Made by a program: the position numbers and the translations under genes | In this document: piece by piece, positions 46,755 to 58,886 of the stretch | Layout: each line of letters begins with the position of its first letter | How positions within the stretch are numbered: position 1 is the first letter of the stretch | Source: Cryptomeria japonica | Lineage: Eukaryota; Streptophyta; Pinopsida; Cupressales; Cupressaceae | Direction of reading: 5' to 3' | NCBI RefSeq assembly: GCF_030272615.1 | Contig: NC_081411.1 | Location: 833,268,136 to 833,332,135, forward strand | Length of the DNA stretch: 64,000 nucleotides | Notes under the pieces: model-generated | What the model saw: the letters and a program-made list of their open reading frames with translations, nothing else | What the model was told of the DNA's origin: nothing | Database searches by the model: none

Positions 46755-47000
46755 GGTGAACACAGACGTGATTACCCTCAACACAGACATGACTTTGTGA
46801 CACAAACGCGGTTCTGTGAGACACAGACGCGACTACAGAATGCAGACGCATCTTATGGACACAAACGCGGCTAAAAACATCGCAGACGCGACTTTATAAC
46901 ATAGATGCGCTTTCCTAGAACCTGCAAAATAAAATATTGCCGATAACACAAACGCAACTCCAGGTGTCGCAGATGTGCCAGAAAATCAAAAACGCGATCC
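46755..47000 (+). repeat. CACAGACGCG repeat cluster 2 in gypsy leader
   Basis: About nine copies such as ACACAGACGCGAC and ACACAAACGCGG. The copy at 46821-46831 is exactly complementary to 33991-34000 plus one base. Confidence 0.8.
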
Positions 47001-47112
47001 AAAAGTACGCAGACTCAGAAATATCAAAATGCTACCGAAAACGTCAGATCTGCAACTTCAAAATACAAAATCTGCAACAAGGAAGTTAAATGCAAAAGGG
47101 ACAAGAGTCCCA

Positions 47113-47124
47113 CCGGGCATGCCA
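47113..47124 (-). other. Primer-binding site of the gypsy element
   Basis: Three bases after the LTR end the minus strand reads TGGCATGCCCGG, followed by TGGGACTC. The TGG start and position fit a tRNA 3' end; the tRNA cannot be named from the sequence alone. Confidence 0.6.
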
Positions 47125-47127
47125 AAA

Positions 47128-47910
47128 TGTATATGGTGAAAATGGATAACAATAATAACGATATTGAAAGGTTAAATGAATTCAACCACAAAACCCTAGC
47201 CTAACAACAAAAAAGATCCACCATAACATATGAAGATTACCTAAGATAATGCAAATCAAATGAAATCACAAAGATTATACCATCACATGTCCAATAGGGT
47301 TTGGATCTCCATTCTTCCTATCTCCATTGATCTTGCTTGATATATTTGCTCTCAGATTTTATGTGCACAAGAGCTCAACAAAGAACAGAATGTGGTTGCG
47401 AGTAGGATCGTAGTGTAGTCAAGTGCATAAAAGATGATTAGAATGCATAGAACAATTAGGGTTTGATAATGAAGGAAGCATCTCCTTATATAGAAGACAC
47501 TATATGAAATGGAGGGATAAGATTGAGAGGTGTAAAAGGAGGTTGGCTATGATTAGAGGGTAGGTAAAAGAAATAACAAAATAATGAAAGGGGTAGGTAG
47601 TGTATAAATTAAGAGATGAATGACATGTGTCATGGGTAGAAAAGGTTAATGAATTAATTAAATAAATAAATATTTATTTAATTAATAGAAGAAGTGGGAT
47701 CAATTAAATAAATAAGATATTTATTTAATTTAGGAAAAGGATAATTTAAATAAATAAATGTATTTATTTAAATGAGAAATAAGGCTAGAAGAGGATAAAT
47801 GAATTAATTAAATAAATAAAGATCTATTTAATTAATAGAAGAATTAGGCTAAAGTAATTAAATAAATAAAATATTTATTTAATTAGACATGACAATTTTA
47901 GGTGTCTACA
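47128..47910 (-). repeat. 5' LTR of the gypsy element
   Basis: 783 bp, with both ends intact (TG...CA on both strands). By eye it differs from 32598-33380 at 13 positions, mostly transitions, with no indels. The TATA box is at 47484-47493. Confidence 0.95.
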
Positions 47911-49510
47911 GGAGGATGTATCTGTAGTTACACTCAGAAAGGGTCATGTTACACTTTGAACAATACCAAGTTCCTTCTTTTGTCTCATCTAATCGTTTCT
48001 TACATGGTTTTCCATTTACTTGGGTGGGACATGTTGGATAGAAATTATGTCATTCCCTTTACAATGTAATGGAAGGGTTGCATTGAATTTGATGCATGTG
48101 CCTGGATTTCACTAATCGTCATTCTTTGAGGGGTGGGAGTAGGTGCAACAAGATGATGCACAATTTCTTGTCTAATGTCAACATTCTGGTTGAACCAATC
48201 TTTCAGCTGGGCCAATTCCTCTATAGGAGGGTCTATGGGGAGGCTTGTATTAAATGTTGTACCTATTATCTTTCCATTGAATTCATACACATGACCACTC
48301 TTGATATCAAGAGTAGTTGTTTCTTGTAAATAATGCCTTCGTTGGAGTTCAGTACCTTCCTTTTCTTCCATTGCACCCCATAGTGTAACATCGATGGTTG
48401 TTTGAGTCATGTCGACTAGCTTAATGGTATGCCTAGGAACCTCTATAGCATCTCTTCTATGTATCATTGATCTTGGATCAACACTAATGACAATTCCAAT
48501 GACTTCAATGGTTGAGTTGTTATTTTTGGTAGCCACTTGATCAAGAGTTGTCAAAATGTATCTGTGCTTGGGTATGGAAGAGTCATCATTGTAGGCAGTA
48601 ACCTTTGAATCATCTACCAAGGTTATTTCTAGTCCACTATTGAGTTTGTTGTAAATTTTATTGGTTGGCTTTATTACTCCCCCAGATAATGTGTATGTCA
48701 CTCCAACTTGGATGTTATCATAATAGGTTTTTGCTAGTTCTTTGAAACACGTAACACATGTTTCAATACCTCCGTTGTTTATGACGTCAAAGCTAAAAAC
48801 ATGGCCGCTTGCTTTTTTTGTATTATAGTGGTAGATGTTCTTCTTCACTAGGACACAACCCTTGATGGTCCACCTTGGCTAGTAGGGATTCAAATTTTTA
48901 ATAGGAGTTATTGTCATAGGTGTGATGCCCAGGTTTTCAGGTGGCTTGACCCCAAACAATGCTTTTTGTCACCCAAAACCCTTACTTTTTGTGGATGTGC
49001 TTGGCTCTATACTTGCATTCCATATAGGAGGCATAGTTTGTTCTACCTGGTCTTCCTATTTTACAGAAAGGAAGATCAGTTCTCCAAGTATAGCATGTGT
49101 TGTACATACAATTTCTAGGTCCAGAATAACGATCCACCTACACAATTAAACAATCAAAACCGAAATATTATAAGCATTACACTGTGTAAAATGTAAAGTT
49201 TCTATGAACTTTGTTGGAATAATAGTAGGCTTATTGACTCATCGAGAACCATGCCAATTCGGGAAGATGTATTTTGTTAGTTTTAGTATGGAGCCAACTA
49301 TTAGCTGTTTAGAATCTCTATCATTGTTATATTTTTTTGGCAAGGATACCTTTTGTTTGTGTATGCCATCAGAAAGATCAACTCTATAATGATTGCAATG
49401 CTCAGGTCCATCCCCAAAGTTAGATATAGTAGATATTTGGAGACATGGAGCCACATGCATAGACCTATCGTACATAAGTTGGGTTGCATTTTTAGTTAGT
49501 ATGTCCATTA
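47911..49510 (-). pseudogene. RPA1: RPA1-like pseudogene, N-terminal and central part
   Basis: The large subunit of replication protein A binds single-stranded DNA through OB folds. Exon 49508-49240 has the N-terminal fold (HYRVDLSDGIHKQKVSL, GSILKLTKYIF). An intron of about 85 bases ends at 49145 (TTGTGTAG acceptor). The next exon has VILDLEIV, then NLNPY-stop-PRWTIKGC (TAG for Gln near 48880). The 267-codon frame 48848-48045 follows with GHVFSFDVINNGG, YTLSGGVIKPTNKIYNKL, IDVTLWGAMEEKEGTELQ and SLPIDPPIEELAQLKDWFNQ. A frameshift or small deletion near 48045 precedes the zinc ribbon (YPTCPTQVNGKPCKKRL, WYCSKCNMTL, ECNYRYILQ), which ends at the gypsy insertion. Retention of an intron argues against a processed copy. 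Plant Helitrons also carry RPA1-like genes, but no Rep/helicase is nearby. Confidence 0.87.
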
Positions 49511-51298
49511 GACAAGGGATTAGGATGTTGCCTACAAAACCAAGAGAAAACTACTTCATTTATACTATACGGCTCTTCAACAACATGTTGGATTCATTAA
49601 TGACAACGCACATAATATACAATGTGTATGTATCAAGCCTTCAATAACAACATTATACATGACTTAGTAGAAGCAGCAAGAGTGATAATAACATGTAATG
49701 AGATTCTAAAGAGATCAATAGTGTCGACATTATATACTCAGATTGTGTGGAGGACAAGGAGGGTTGGGTGTGCTAGAATAATATGCAATTGTGGAGATGT
49801 GTTCATGACATGCAACTATGATCCTTGGGGAAATTATATTGGGTAGGAACCTTATTGAGGATGTAATTTGTTGTTATATATTGTGATTTTTATTTTTAAA
49901 AATTGATGTATATGTTGTGTGATCTCTTCTTCACAGTTTCAAGTAGGAATTTATACAAAAGCGATGTTAAAAATAGTTTAGGAATGCCTAATGCCTTGTA
50001 ATGTTGATGGTGGGTACCCATGTATGCTACTGCTCCATTTGCTTTGAAATGTTTGTACTATATAACATGTACATTACTCTGTAATGCATCCTTGAAATAG
50101 GAAAATATACTATGGTAGAAGACAAAGAGGATTTTATACTTGTCAATCCCTATAATAAGGGCAGAGGATAGAAGAGTTCACTAAAACATAGGAATATTTT
50201 TAAATTGAATGTAGTAATCCATAGTTGAGCAACAATTATGGTTGAAGTATATGAATTCGGAATTCCTATAATGTTCAAGCATTCTGTCAAATAGTTTCAG
50301 CATGGTCAAAATTAAATAGCCATTAAATGAGTTCATATGTTTTATCATTTTGTCAACAATTTCAGCATGGCCAACATAAATCGGTAGGAGATGAAGTAAC
50401 CTTCTTAAGGGCACCAATAATCCTATGTATTTTTTGTAGTGGTTGTAGTGGCCAGTTGATTTATATGTTATGCCTTTGTTTCTAAATGTTTGTAAGTCAC
50501 CCCTAACCTCTTGGTATAATAATACAGTATGTATTTTGAATCATGATCATGGGGTTTATCCATTGTCTGTGTCATATTGCAGTTTACAACTTTCATGATA
50601 AAATTCACTATGTAAATTATGCTTCCTCGCTACACTGTCATAGTTACAAATATTAGTCATAATTCTCGTCATGGGCTTGGTAACAGTAGTACACCAAGCT
50701 CTACTATAATGGTCTATTATTTTACCCCTATATAACCCAACGTACTATATAATGTACTAAAGTTATAGAGATCATAAAGACATAATCCCTAGTTCTGTCA
50801 TACATGTTCTCTACATAATTTATTATCTTCAATCCATTGGTTACAAGATCATAAAATGCACACAACTTTTGAATGACACATTTCATTATAAGTAGCAACA
50901 AACAACAAATTTGTAACACATCCAACAATGAGCAATATTTGTAAAATATATATTACATGGCTCAATGAGTACATCAAGGGTATAATATGTTCAAAGAGGG
51001 TCTAATTTGTATGTTAAGAGCATAATATGTCAATTTTAATTACACAATATGTACATTGGGAAAACATTATATCCAATTCCAATATCATCGAGCAAAATGC
51101 TCAACTTCAATATGTTCGTGACATTCTAAAAACCAAGCGTGGATCCAATGGCTTTCTAAGTGCATCTCTTGTATAAGTTTAGTTTATCTAGGGATACCAA
51201 ACATTGTTGAGGAAACTTAAAAAGGACAGTTTCACATCCATGGAATGATGCACACCATGGAGCTCTCAATATCGCAATTCTTGGAGTACATTGTAATA
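49511..51298. other. Unassigned stretch upstream of the RPA1 pseudogene
   Basis: AT-rich, with only short frames on both strands that lack family features. It may contain the 5' flank of the RPA1 copy. Confidence 0.5.
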
Positions 51299-51616
51299 CT
51301 ATTGTAGGACATTGCATGTAGCATCATACGTGTGCATGGTTTCTTGGAACACCTCAATCTCATGGGTCTGCACGTGATCTACATTTGCACATGATTGCTT
51401 CAAATCTTCGACAAGCTTGTGACAGTGTTGTAACACATTCATTGACATTACTTCAATTTCAGTTTGGCGATATCTAGGCCAATGGACGGAGGTGGAACCC
51501 ATTTCAGATACCTCTTCATTGTTTATTGGTGCAGGCACTGAGTTTGGTGATGGATGCATATTTGACACACCGCCAAATATGCCAAAAATATCTCTAGGTC
51601 TATCACAATTGTCCAT
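51299..51616 (-). CDS. Small hypothetical frame, 105 residues
   Basis: It begins MDNCDRPRDIFGIFGGVSN and has a proline/serine linker, then a histidine/glutamate/cysteine-containing, probably helical second half (VLQHCHKLVEDLKQSC). It resembles no family that I recognise. Composition is more protein-like than that of neighbouring frames, and it lies on the same strand as RPA1, 1.8 kb upstream. It may be an exon of a decayed gene or chance. Confidence 0.25.
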   Translation of the reverse strand: MDNCDRPRDIFGIFGGVSNMHPSPNSVPAPINNEEVSEMGSTSVHWPRYRQTEIEVMSMNVLQHCHKLVEDLKQSCANVDHVQTHEIEVFQETMHTYDATCNVLQ

Positions 51617-51750
51617 ATCCTATTGGTACGAGGTAATGAGAAAGTAAGTCAACATAAGGCCCAAGACAAATCAGTGAACTTTATTTCTGTAAAATATCTG
51701 ATTTCTATGGTAGGTCTTAAATTTGTTTGATCTATGTGTCTGTTGTAGAG

Positions 51751-51911
51751 GAAGTGAATCCTAAACAACAAAGACAATGAATTCTATAAAAAGTGATCAT
51801 TTAATTCCACAGTAGGAGGCCAAAATACAAACAATACTTTAGGTCCCAGTCCTCAAGCTTAGTAGTGAGCAATGATGACAAAATCAACATAGAACAATAA
51901 ATAGTAAGAAG
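51751..51911 (+). repeat. 161-bp direct repeat, copy 1
   Basis: Starts GAAGTGAATCCTAAACAACA and ends ATAGTAAGAAG; matches 52423-52583 with substitutions and a few small compensating indels. Confidence 0.8.
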
Positions 51912-52422
51912 CATTGAACAAGTGTCACATGTTTCACTTGAGAGTAGCAATTTATTTATATTGTTGTTCTAATATGATCGTTGATGACACAGTTCACTAG
52001 CACTCTTTGGCTAGCACAATGTGGAGCCTCCTCTTGCGCAAGATACAATGAGAAATTTGTGTTATAAAGAAAAAAATTACATCTAACAAGTGAAACATGT
52101 GCACTTGTTCATGGGTTTTCTTCTACTTTGACTGTCACTTATTTTTCACCATTAATTTAATTCACCAAAAATACATTTGTTGATTGGTGCACTACACTTG
52201 CAGCTTCCTTAAAAATTGATGAAATGTAACCAGATGAAGTATCATGGATATTACAATACCTATGTGGGGACAAATTCTACCAGCCCTACTATTCTAAGGT
52301 AGTTATCTTGATCCATTGTTTAAGAGCATAGTAAGTGTGAACTATAACATATTGGATCTGATTTCTAGCAAAAAAGTCTGATTTTGTCCAATGGATATCA
52401 GATTTAGGCAAGGTGATTGATG

Positions 52423-52583
52423 AAGTGAATCCTAAACAACAAAGACAAAAAAATTCATAAAAAATGATCATTAAATTCCACAGGAGGGGGCCAAAATCAG
52501 AACAATACTTGAAGTCCCAGTCCTCAAGATTAGTAGTGAACAATGATGACGAAATAAACATAGAACAATGAATAGTAAGAAGA
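52423..52583 (+). repeat. 161-bp direct repeat, copy 2
   Basis: The partner of 51751-51911, 672 bp further on. A second, shorter direct repeat around CTGATTTCTAGCAAA (52349 and 52617) suggests repeated local duplication. The surrounding 51617-53100 has no recognised gene. Confidence 0.8.
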
Positions 52584-53129
52584 ATTTTAAGAGCATCCTA
52601 TAAGGCTCCATGGATCTGATTTCTAGCAAAGAAGTGTGATTCTTTTGTCAAATGAGCATTCAGTGCAGGACTATTTTTTGGGTTGTTTTATTGAGCATTC
52701 AGTTGTCACTCTTTTTAAGGGTTGTATTATTGAGTTCCAAAGCTAAATTTTGGGGATCTCTATTGAGTGGATGGTTATTCTTGAGGATCCATTTGTCCAG
52801 TCATGGTGGAAGCGAAGTCCTTGAGTGGAAAAGGGTGTTCGTGGCATTTTCTTGCTATCTTCTTTGCAGTGTTCAATACCTCTATTCTACTCAATAATGT
52901 ATACAGTCAATGTATTAATATCAAATGCATATTAGTACCTAATCATACCAAAGGTGTACAAGAAATTGTGGAGAGTGCAAGGTACATGTCTTAAGCAATT
53001 TAGGAACTGCTTATACCATGCAGTCATCTATCTTGTGGAGCTGAATAATGTCATAGGTTTCAGTCCATAACTTGCAAAGGCCAGCCCATGATCAATATCC
53101 TCTATCACGTTAGAACCCGACGAAAATCT

Positions 53130-54440
53130 CAAGGCTTAAATGATGATCCCAAAAATTGAAGTTCCAAATTTTGATGTATGTTGAATTTTTTTCCATAAAG
53201 TATAGATGCATAAAATAGACATGTATTTTCGAATGCACCACATTTCTAATATGGAAAAAGTTCAGTTTCCTTTGCTTGATCTTGAAGGGAATGCCTACAA
53301 ATGGTGACATCACTATGACTTGGATGTGCAGGATGGTGAATGTAATAAATTATTCAAGGGACAAGAAATCACATAGTTGATTATTGATGTTCTTAGCAAA
53401 AAGACCGTGGATGAAGAGTTTTTGGAACTTTGGAATCTATGTCATGGACAAAGGAGCCTATGGATGAATATTGTATAAAGTTTTGAAGAGTGTGCATGCA
53501 AATCTAAGGTATGTCCACCACATGTCTAGTTTCCTTATTTGTTGATAGACTACAAGAGGAATTGAAAGGTCATGTAAACCTTGAGACACAATAAATTTGA
53601 TGAAGCCATCTCACAAGCAAGGTCTTATGAAAAAATATTGAAAGATGGAGCAAAAGGAAGGTCCCCCTTACTGCTCCAGTGAGACAACATAATCTTCTCA
53701 AGTTAGTCACTTAAAATGAGTTTAAGCATTCTACAAATAGTAGCTTCAATCTAAATAAGGATGCTCAAGAAAAGCTGCATAACCAGGGATGTTGCTACCT
53801 AGATAAGGAGCCATGGTCCCTTGATTTTAAATGTTCCAATAAAAGGTTGAATTTAGTTAATTAAAGTGGTTGGTGAATCTCCAGTCTCTTCAAATGAGGA
53901 AGAATCAATGGGACCTGATATCCCCTTGTTAGGAGATGTATCTGAAAGGGACAATTGTGAGCAGCTCACTGTGTTGTTAGCAACCATAGAGGTGTAGTTG
54001 TTCGCACTACATTAGGAGTGGAGGGATTTCTCAAAGGAAGAAAATTTGTTCTAATTGACTCTAGAAGTACTTTATAACTTCTTGGATTTAAAATTATACA
54101 TTTCCCTGGGTTTATAAAGTATATAGTGTCCTCCCTTTGATATTCATATTGTTGGTGGGTCCGACCTTCACCATTATACATGCATTAAAGGACACATCTT
54201 ATGCATGGGGACTTATCTAGTGAAATATAATTTTTATATTGTCAAATTTAAAATAATAATAACAGTTTGAGATATTTCCTCTTCCAACATGATCTTAATG
54301 AACAACAAGCAAAATGAGTAAGAAAGCTTCAAGCATACAATTTTGATATTTAGTATTAAAAGAATGTCGTTGATGCCCTTTCATGAATTCCAAGCCTTAA
54401 TGTTATCTCCAATTTTACGTGATTGACATTATGAGATTGA
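53130..54440 (+). pseudogene. Heavily decayed gypsy gag-pol remnant
   Basis: In changing frames the + strand reads IPKIEVPNFD, then PLLDLEGNAYKWWHHYD (gypsy Gag), NKFDEAISQARSYEKILK (Gag C-terminal), a protease-like stretch near 53990-54060, and near 54345 a match to the end of the gypsy RNase H (VVDALS-IPSLNVIS). It is immediately followed by HYEIEAGYAKDYGR-type sequence. Most of pol is missing, and stops and frameshifts are frequent. No LTR was found. This is the oldest-looking element in the window. Confidence 0.65.
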
Positions 54441-55579
54441 AGCAGGGTATGCAAAGGATTATGGAAGAGGAGTTTATGATTCGGTGAATGTATTGTTAGT
54501 AACAAGGAGTGAATTGTTCATGGTCACTGCCTACTCTAAGCCCCATACAGTCTTTCCTTCCCGACATTAGAAAGATATACAAAGTAGACAGTATCAGATT
54601 AAATGCTCCTTAGAGCTCTTTTTATTAGTTCTATTGTTGAAGGAGAGAGAAAAAGGTGTATGTATCACTTGTAGCTAGTTTTCCCCACACTAGAGTTTCC
54701 TCTTTAAAAATATTCTTTATTCTGTTAGATGGTTAAGTTATATCTAGTTGTTTATGATTTACATGTGATGTACACTCTAAACCAGTACAATTTGATGGAA
54801 TTCAAGGTAGTAGCAGCCTGTGTAAAATGAATCTATAGTGTAGATTGGTTATGAAAGAGTATGGCACTCAGACATGTGGACCGAGGCAAGTATATGGAGA
54901 GAGAGGATAACATTGAATGAATCCTATGAAGGCACCCATTGATGATAATGGAACATCAATGACAAGAAAGATTCGTAACCACCCATAGAAAGATCACAAG
55001 ACAGTAAAAGCATTGTATATTAATAGAATAAATATCGTTGAACCATGGAAGACAAAGATCCATGAATGATGAAGAAGCAATAGCGACTGATTAAGTCATG
55101 TTCACCGATAAATTTCCATTCAAAACTCTTATCTAAAAAATTAAAAAATAGAACCCTAATCTTTTTCCACTCTATCTGGAAAAAACATCAAAATTAAAAA
55201 ATAGAGAGTCATAAAAAACAAATGATAATGAAACAAGGCAAATTTCAGTTATCTTGGAAATTAAAGTAAGAATCTTTGTACGTGGGATTAGGAACCTAGA
55301 GGAGTCTGATATGGGTTTCGTGTTCTATCCCATTCTCTACATGGTGTTAATGTTTGGTATTGTCTGTATAGAAACCTGTAAAATTATACCCAAAGAATTC
55401 TAATCACATGGCAAGTTGAAGAAGCCATAGCCAAATAAATTGAAACCAAACTGAAGGAGCAAACAAATTAACAGCGAGTCAAACAAATTAAAAGTGGACC
55501 TCGAGCAACTGGGAATTGTTTTTTCTTGTTCTTTATCTTGTCTTTGTCACTTCCTTTTCGAATATAATAGCCAAATATC
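54441..55579. other. Unassigned stretch
   Basis: No gene, repeat or LTR recognised apart from possible trailing gypsy integrase fragments before 54550. Confidence 0.5.
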
Positions 55580-55949
55580 TGGTGGTCCTGAATGAATTCA
55601 TAGACCGAGACAAAAGAAACACATAATTTTATTGTGGTTTGGTAGATTGCCTACATCCACACTCAAAGCAAGGGAACCTATTTTATTATGACCGAATTTT
55701 GGTTTTACATACACAACAGCAGAAATAGCTTCTTTAGAACACACTTAAATGATATACGAACAACTCTTTAAAGAGCTTCACAGGAGAAGTTGAAAGGTCA
55801 AGAAATTTTCATGGCAAAGGGGAAGGAGTCCATTGGAATTCACTTCCAAAAACCTCCCACTTGAAGGCCAATGAACTGCTTCAACAAGTAGATCCCCCCA
55901 CTTAGTCCTGCTATCATATGTTAGAAAGGCCAAGAGAAGCTAGGCAAAA

Positions 55950-57135
55950 CTTGAACTTATCCTATTTAACAACTTTGGTGAGCACATCAGCTGGGTTCTC
56001 CTAAGTGTGAATTTTGTCTACATGACACTTTCCCTCTTGGACCATGTAACGAACATAATGACTATGTACATCGACATGTTTTGAACGAGGCTAAGATGTA
56101 TAATGCTTAGTCATAAAGATGGCACTATGATTATCACAGAACAAGGCAAAATCTGATTGCTTCCAACCCAATTCGCTGAACAAGAGTTGCAACCATACCA
56201 TCTCCTTGGCTCCCTCAGAGAGAGCTATGTATTCAGCCTCTACAGATGATTGAGCAACTGTATGTTTCAATTTAGAAGCCCAACCGATTGCTGCCCAAAC
56301 AAATGTGAAAGCTCATCCCAAAACATAAACAAAAATCTGAAGTACCCTTGAGATACCATAAAATATACTTGATTGCCTCCCAATGTGGTTTTCCCGGATT
56401 AGACATAAATCTGCTCACCACTCCCACAACATGAGCAATATCCGGACGAGTAGATACCATAGTGTATATAAAACTCCCAACTGTAGATTTGTGTGGGATA
56501 TAGTCCATAGACCCCTTATATTCTTGTGTTTTTGGACACAATTGAGAAGACAACAGAATATGAGAGGCTAAGGGGACACATATAGACTTAGCACCCGCCA
56601 TACCAAATCTGTCCACTACCTTTTCAATGTAGTCTTTTTGAGATAACTTGAGTTCTCTCTTTTTCCTATCCCGAATAATGGTCATCCCAAGGATTTTCTT
56701 CGCTACCCCTAAATCTTTCATGGCAAACTGATTAGCTAAGTGAGATTTAAGCTCACGAACAATTTTCATGCTTGTGTCGGCCACTAGTATATCATCCACA
56801 TAAAGGAGAAGTATAACAAATTCACCGTTGGGAAGCTTTTTAAAATAGATACAAGGATCAGACTCACAACAAGTAAACTTGTGATCAGTCATAAACTTAT
56901 CAAATTTGAGATACCACTGTCTTAGGGCTTGTTTAAGCCCATACAAGCTCCGTTTCAATCTGCAATAAAGATGGTCCTGTCCCTTTTTGATAAATCCTTC
57001 AGGTTGATGCATAAACAATTCCTCATTAAGGTCACCATGGAGAAATGTCTTCACATCCAATTGTTCAAGCTCAAGATCCCATGTCGCAACCAATCCCAAT
57101 ACGGCTCTGATGGTAGTCAATTTTACTACTGGCAA
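55950..57135 (-). pseudogene. Copia reverse transcriptase and RNase H (second element)
   Basis: The frame 57135-56272 has VKLTTIRAVLGLVATWDLEL, QLDVKTFLHGDLNEELFMHQ, SLYGLKQALRQWYLKFDKFM and the active site LLLYVDDILVAD. Then come YIPHKSTVGSFIYTMVSTRP, DIAHVVGVVSRFMSNP and ILWYLKGTSDF. RNase H continues in shifted frames to about 55950 (SSVEAEYIALSEGAKEMVWL and similar). No stop occurs in the main 287 residues. This is the best-preserved enzyme of the element. Confidence 0.9.
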
Positions 57136-57540
57136 AATTTTTTATTTAAAATTGAGGTCTTGCTTCTGAGTGTACCCCTTTACGAACAGTTTGGCATGAA
57201 AGCATTGCCAACCACCATCTTCATCCTTTAATTTGTAGACCCACTTATTCCATCATGCCTTCCTCTTAGACAAAAGAGGCACCGGATCCCATGTTTGATT
57301 TCTTAGTAATGCATCCATTTCTTCACACATTGCACGTTGCCATTTGTCACAATTTACATCCTTCATAAAGGCTTTGTAATTTGCAGGCTATGTATCTTCA
57401 GAGAGAAATAAAGTGGGCTCTACCTCTTCAGCAAAGAGGAGCTCATAATTTGAAAATTTGGAAGGAATTCATCTCTGTCTTGTAGATGTTCGTAATTTGT
57501 TTTGGTCATCCAATTCTCCAACATGTTCTCTATGCTGATC

Positions 57541-58886
57541 CTATGAATTAATAATTTTTTTCTCTATATTTATCATGTCCACCGCTTGTAGTGCAGGATT
57601 CCTTGAAACCTGACCATCCATTGGTTGGTTAAAAACATCAAATTGCCCTTCGGTTGTTTGTATCAAACCTAGCAAAATCAACTTTGATTGCCCACATAGT
57701 GAGCCTGGTGGAACTAATGTTACCGCTGATTGTGGTAAAGAAGCAGAGCCTAATTGAGTTGGCGAAGTCATACATGAAATGTGAAAAGTGGTACTTGTGT
57801 TGGTATTAGTGGGAACAGGCGATGGGTTCCTTGCTCGTCTGCCACTATTAACAGACATGTTGATAAGAGAGTGTTGTCAGTCAACAATATGAGTAGGTTC
57901 ATGGAGAGTAGTTTGCTGGCGGCAGGGGTTAAGAAGCATATTGTCATTTTCTAACATGCTATAATTGCTAATGAGTGAATTATCCCTATCTAACACACCG
58001 TCCTAGGCAACAGAGGAGAGCGTGAAACTGTGGGTGATGTCTTCATAAGAGTTAATAGGAGTGTTTGAATCCTCTGTTCCTTGTTCAATTGAGGAACTAA
58101 GCTCTTGACTGATAGGATCTCCCACTTGATGCAAGATGGGTTGTGAACCGAGTTTGTGTAATACCTAGGTGTCACCATTGTTGAATATAGAGAATGGAAT
58201 ATAATCTCTATTGTCTTTTGTTTCTGCTTGCAAAGATGGGAACATATGCTTGCGAAAGACAACATCTCTACTTCGAATAACCTTCTGATTAATAGGATCC
58301 CATAATTGAAAACCAAACTGTCCTTCGCCATAACCCACAAAGATACATTTCTGAGATTTGGGATCCAGTTTTGTTTTATTTTCCTTTGGAACATGTACAT
58401 AGGCTTCACATCCAAATACTCAAATGTGGGAATAAGAAATTCTCTTACCCAACCATTCCTCCTTCAAAATACTAAAATCTAATCGAGAAGAGGGACTTTG
58501 ATTTATTAAATACACTGTTGTATTACAATTTTGTACCCAAAACTCTTTCCCTAGTCTAGCATTGGAAAGTATGCACCGTGCTTTCTCCAAAATCGTTCTA
58601 TTTAACCTCTCTATTGCTCCATTCTCTTGAGGTGTAAATGGAACAACTCTAATTCTCTGAATATCATTACCAACACAAAAGGAATCGAGGAACAAAACTC
58701 TCCTTTGTTATCCATTTTTAGACACTTAATCATCTAGAAAAGTGACAAAATAATTAGCTCCTCCAATTGAGGTTACCTCAGTAGGCCCAAAGATGTCCGA
58801 ATGTACTAGTTCCAAGGTTGTGCTCTTATTCTCATTGCCGGTTGTCAAGAAGCTGAACCGCTTTTGCTTGCCATAAAGGAAATGTT
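57541..58886 (-). pseudogene. Copia integrase and linker (second element)
   Basis: Frame 58695-58420 has RVVPFTPQENGAIERLNRTI (the E-containing end of the catalytic core) and then EFWVQNCNTTVYLINQSPSS. Frame 58415-57990 continues with KCIFVGYGEGQFGFQLWDP-type sequence. Upstream, HSDIFGPTEVTSIGG and YFVTFLDD are readable near 58800. The expected stretch between the second core segment and the DNGGE region is shortened by roughly 30 residues, so the core is deleted in part. The linker to reverse transcriptase (57858-57541) is serine/proline-rich. Confidence 0.75.

Larger units (their letters stand above)
44861..47127 (-). other. Long leader of the gypsy element
   Basis: 2.3 kb between the 5' LTR and gag without a minus-strand gene. 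It contains two CACAGACGCG repeat clusters (45350-45545, 46755-47000). A GC-richer block at 45820-46180 could be a structured region, and a + strand frame there (45826-46107) resembles no known protein. Long leaders are normal in Tat/Ogre elements. Confidence 0.65.
32593..47915 (-). mobile_element. Ty3/gypsy element of Tat type with antisense plant-mobile-domain ORF
   Basis: GGAGG at 32593-32597 and 47911-47915 is the target duplication. LTRs of 783 bp lie at 32598-33380 and 47128-47910. Read on the minus strand: LTR, primer-binding site, long leader, Gag, protease, reverse transcriptase, RNase H, a second (archaeal-type) RNase H, the C-terminal end of integrase, an antisense ORF region, polypurine tract, LTR. 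Double RNase H, a DGGAG-type protease and extra ORFs near the 3' end are known for the Tat/Ogre lineage. The integrase core is deleted, and gag-pol has about eleven in-frame stops but no frameshift. By eye the LTRs differ at 13 of 783 positions. Confidence 0.93.

Noticed and set aside
47911-49510. Helitron carrying an RPA1-like gene
   Set aside because: No Rep/helicase and no recognisable Helitron ends were found. The N-terminal fold and intron fit a host RPA1 duplicate better. It is kept only as an alternative.
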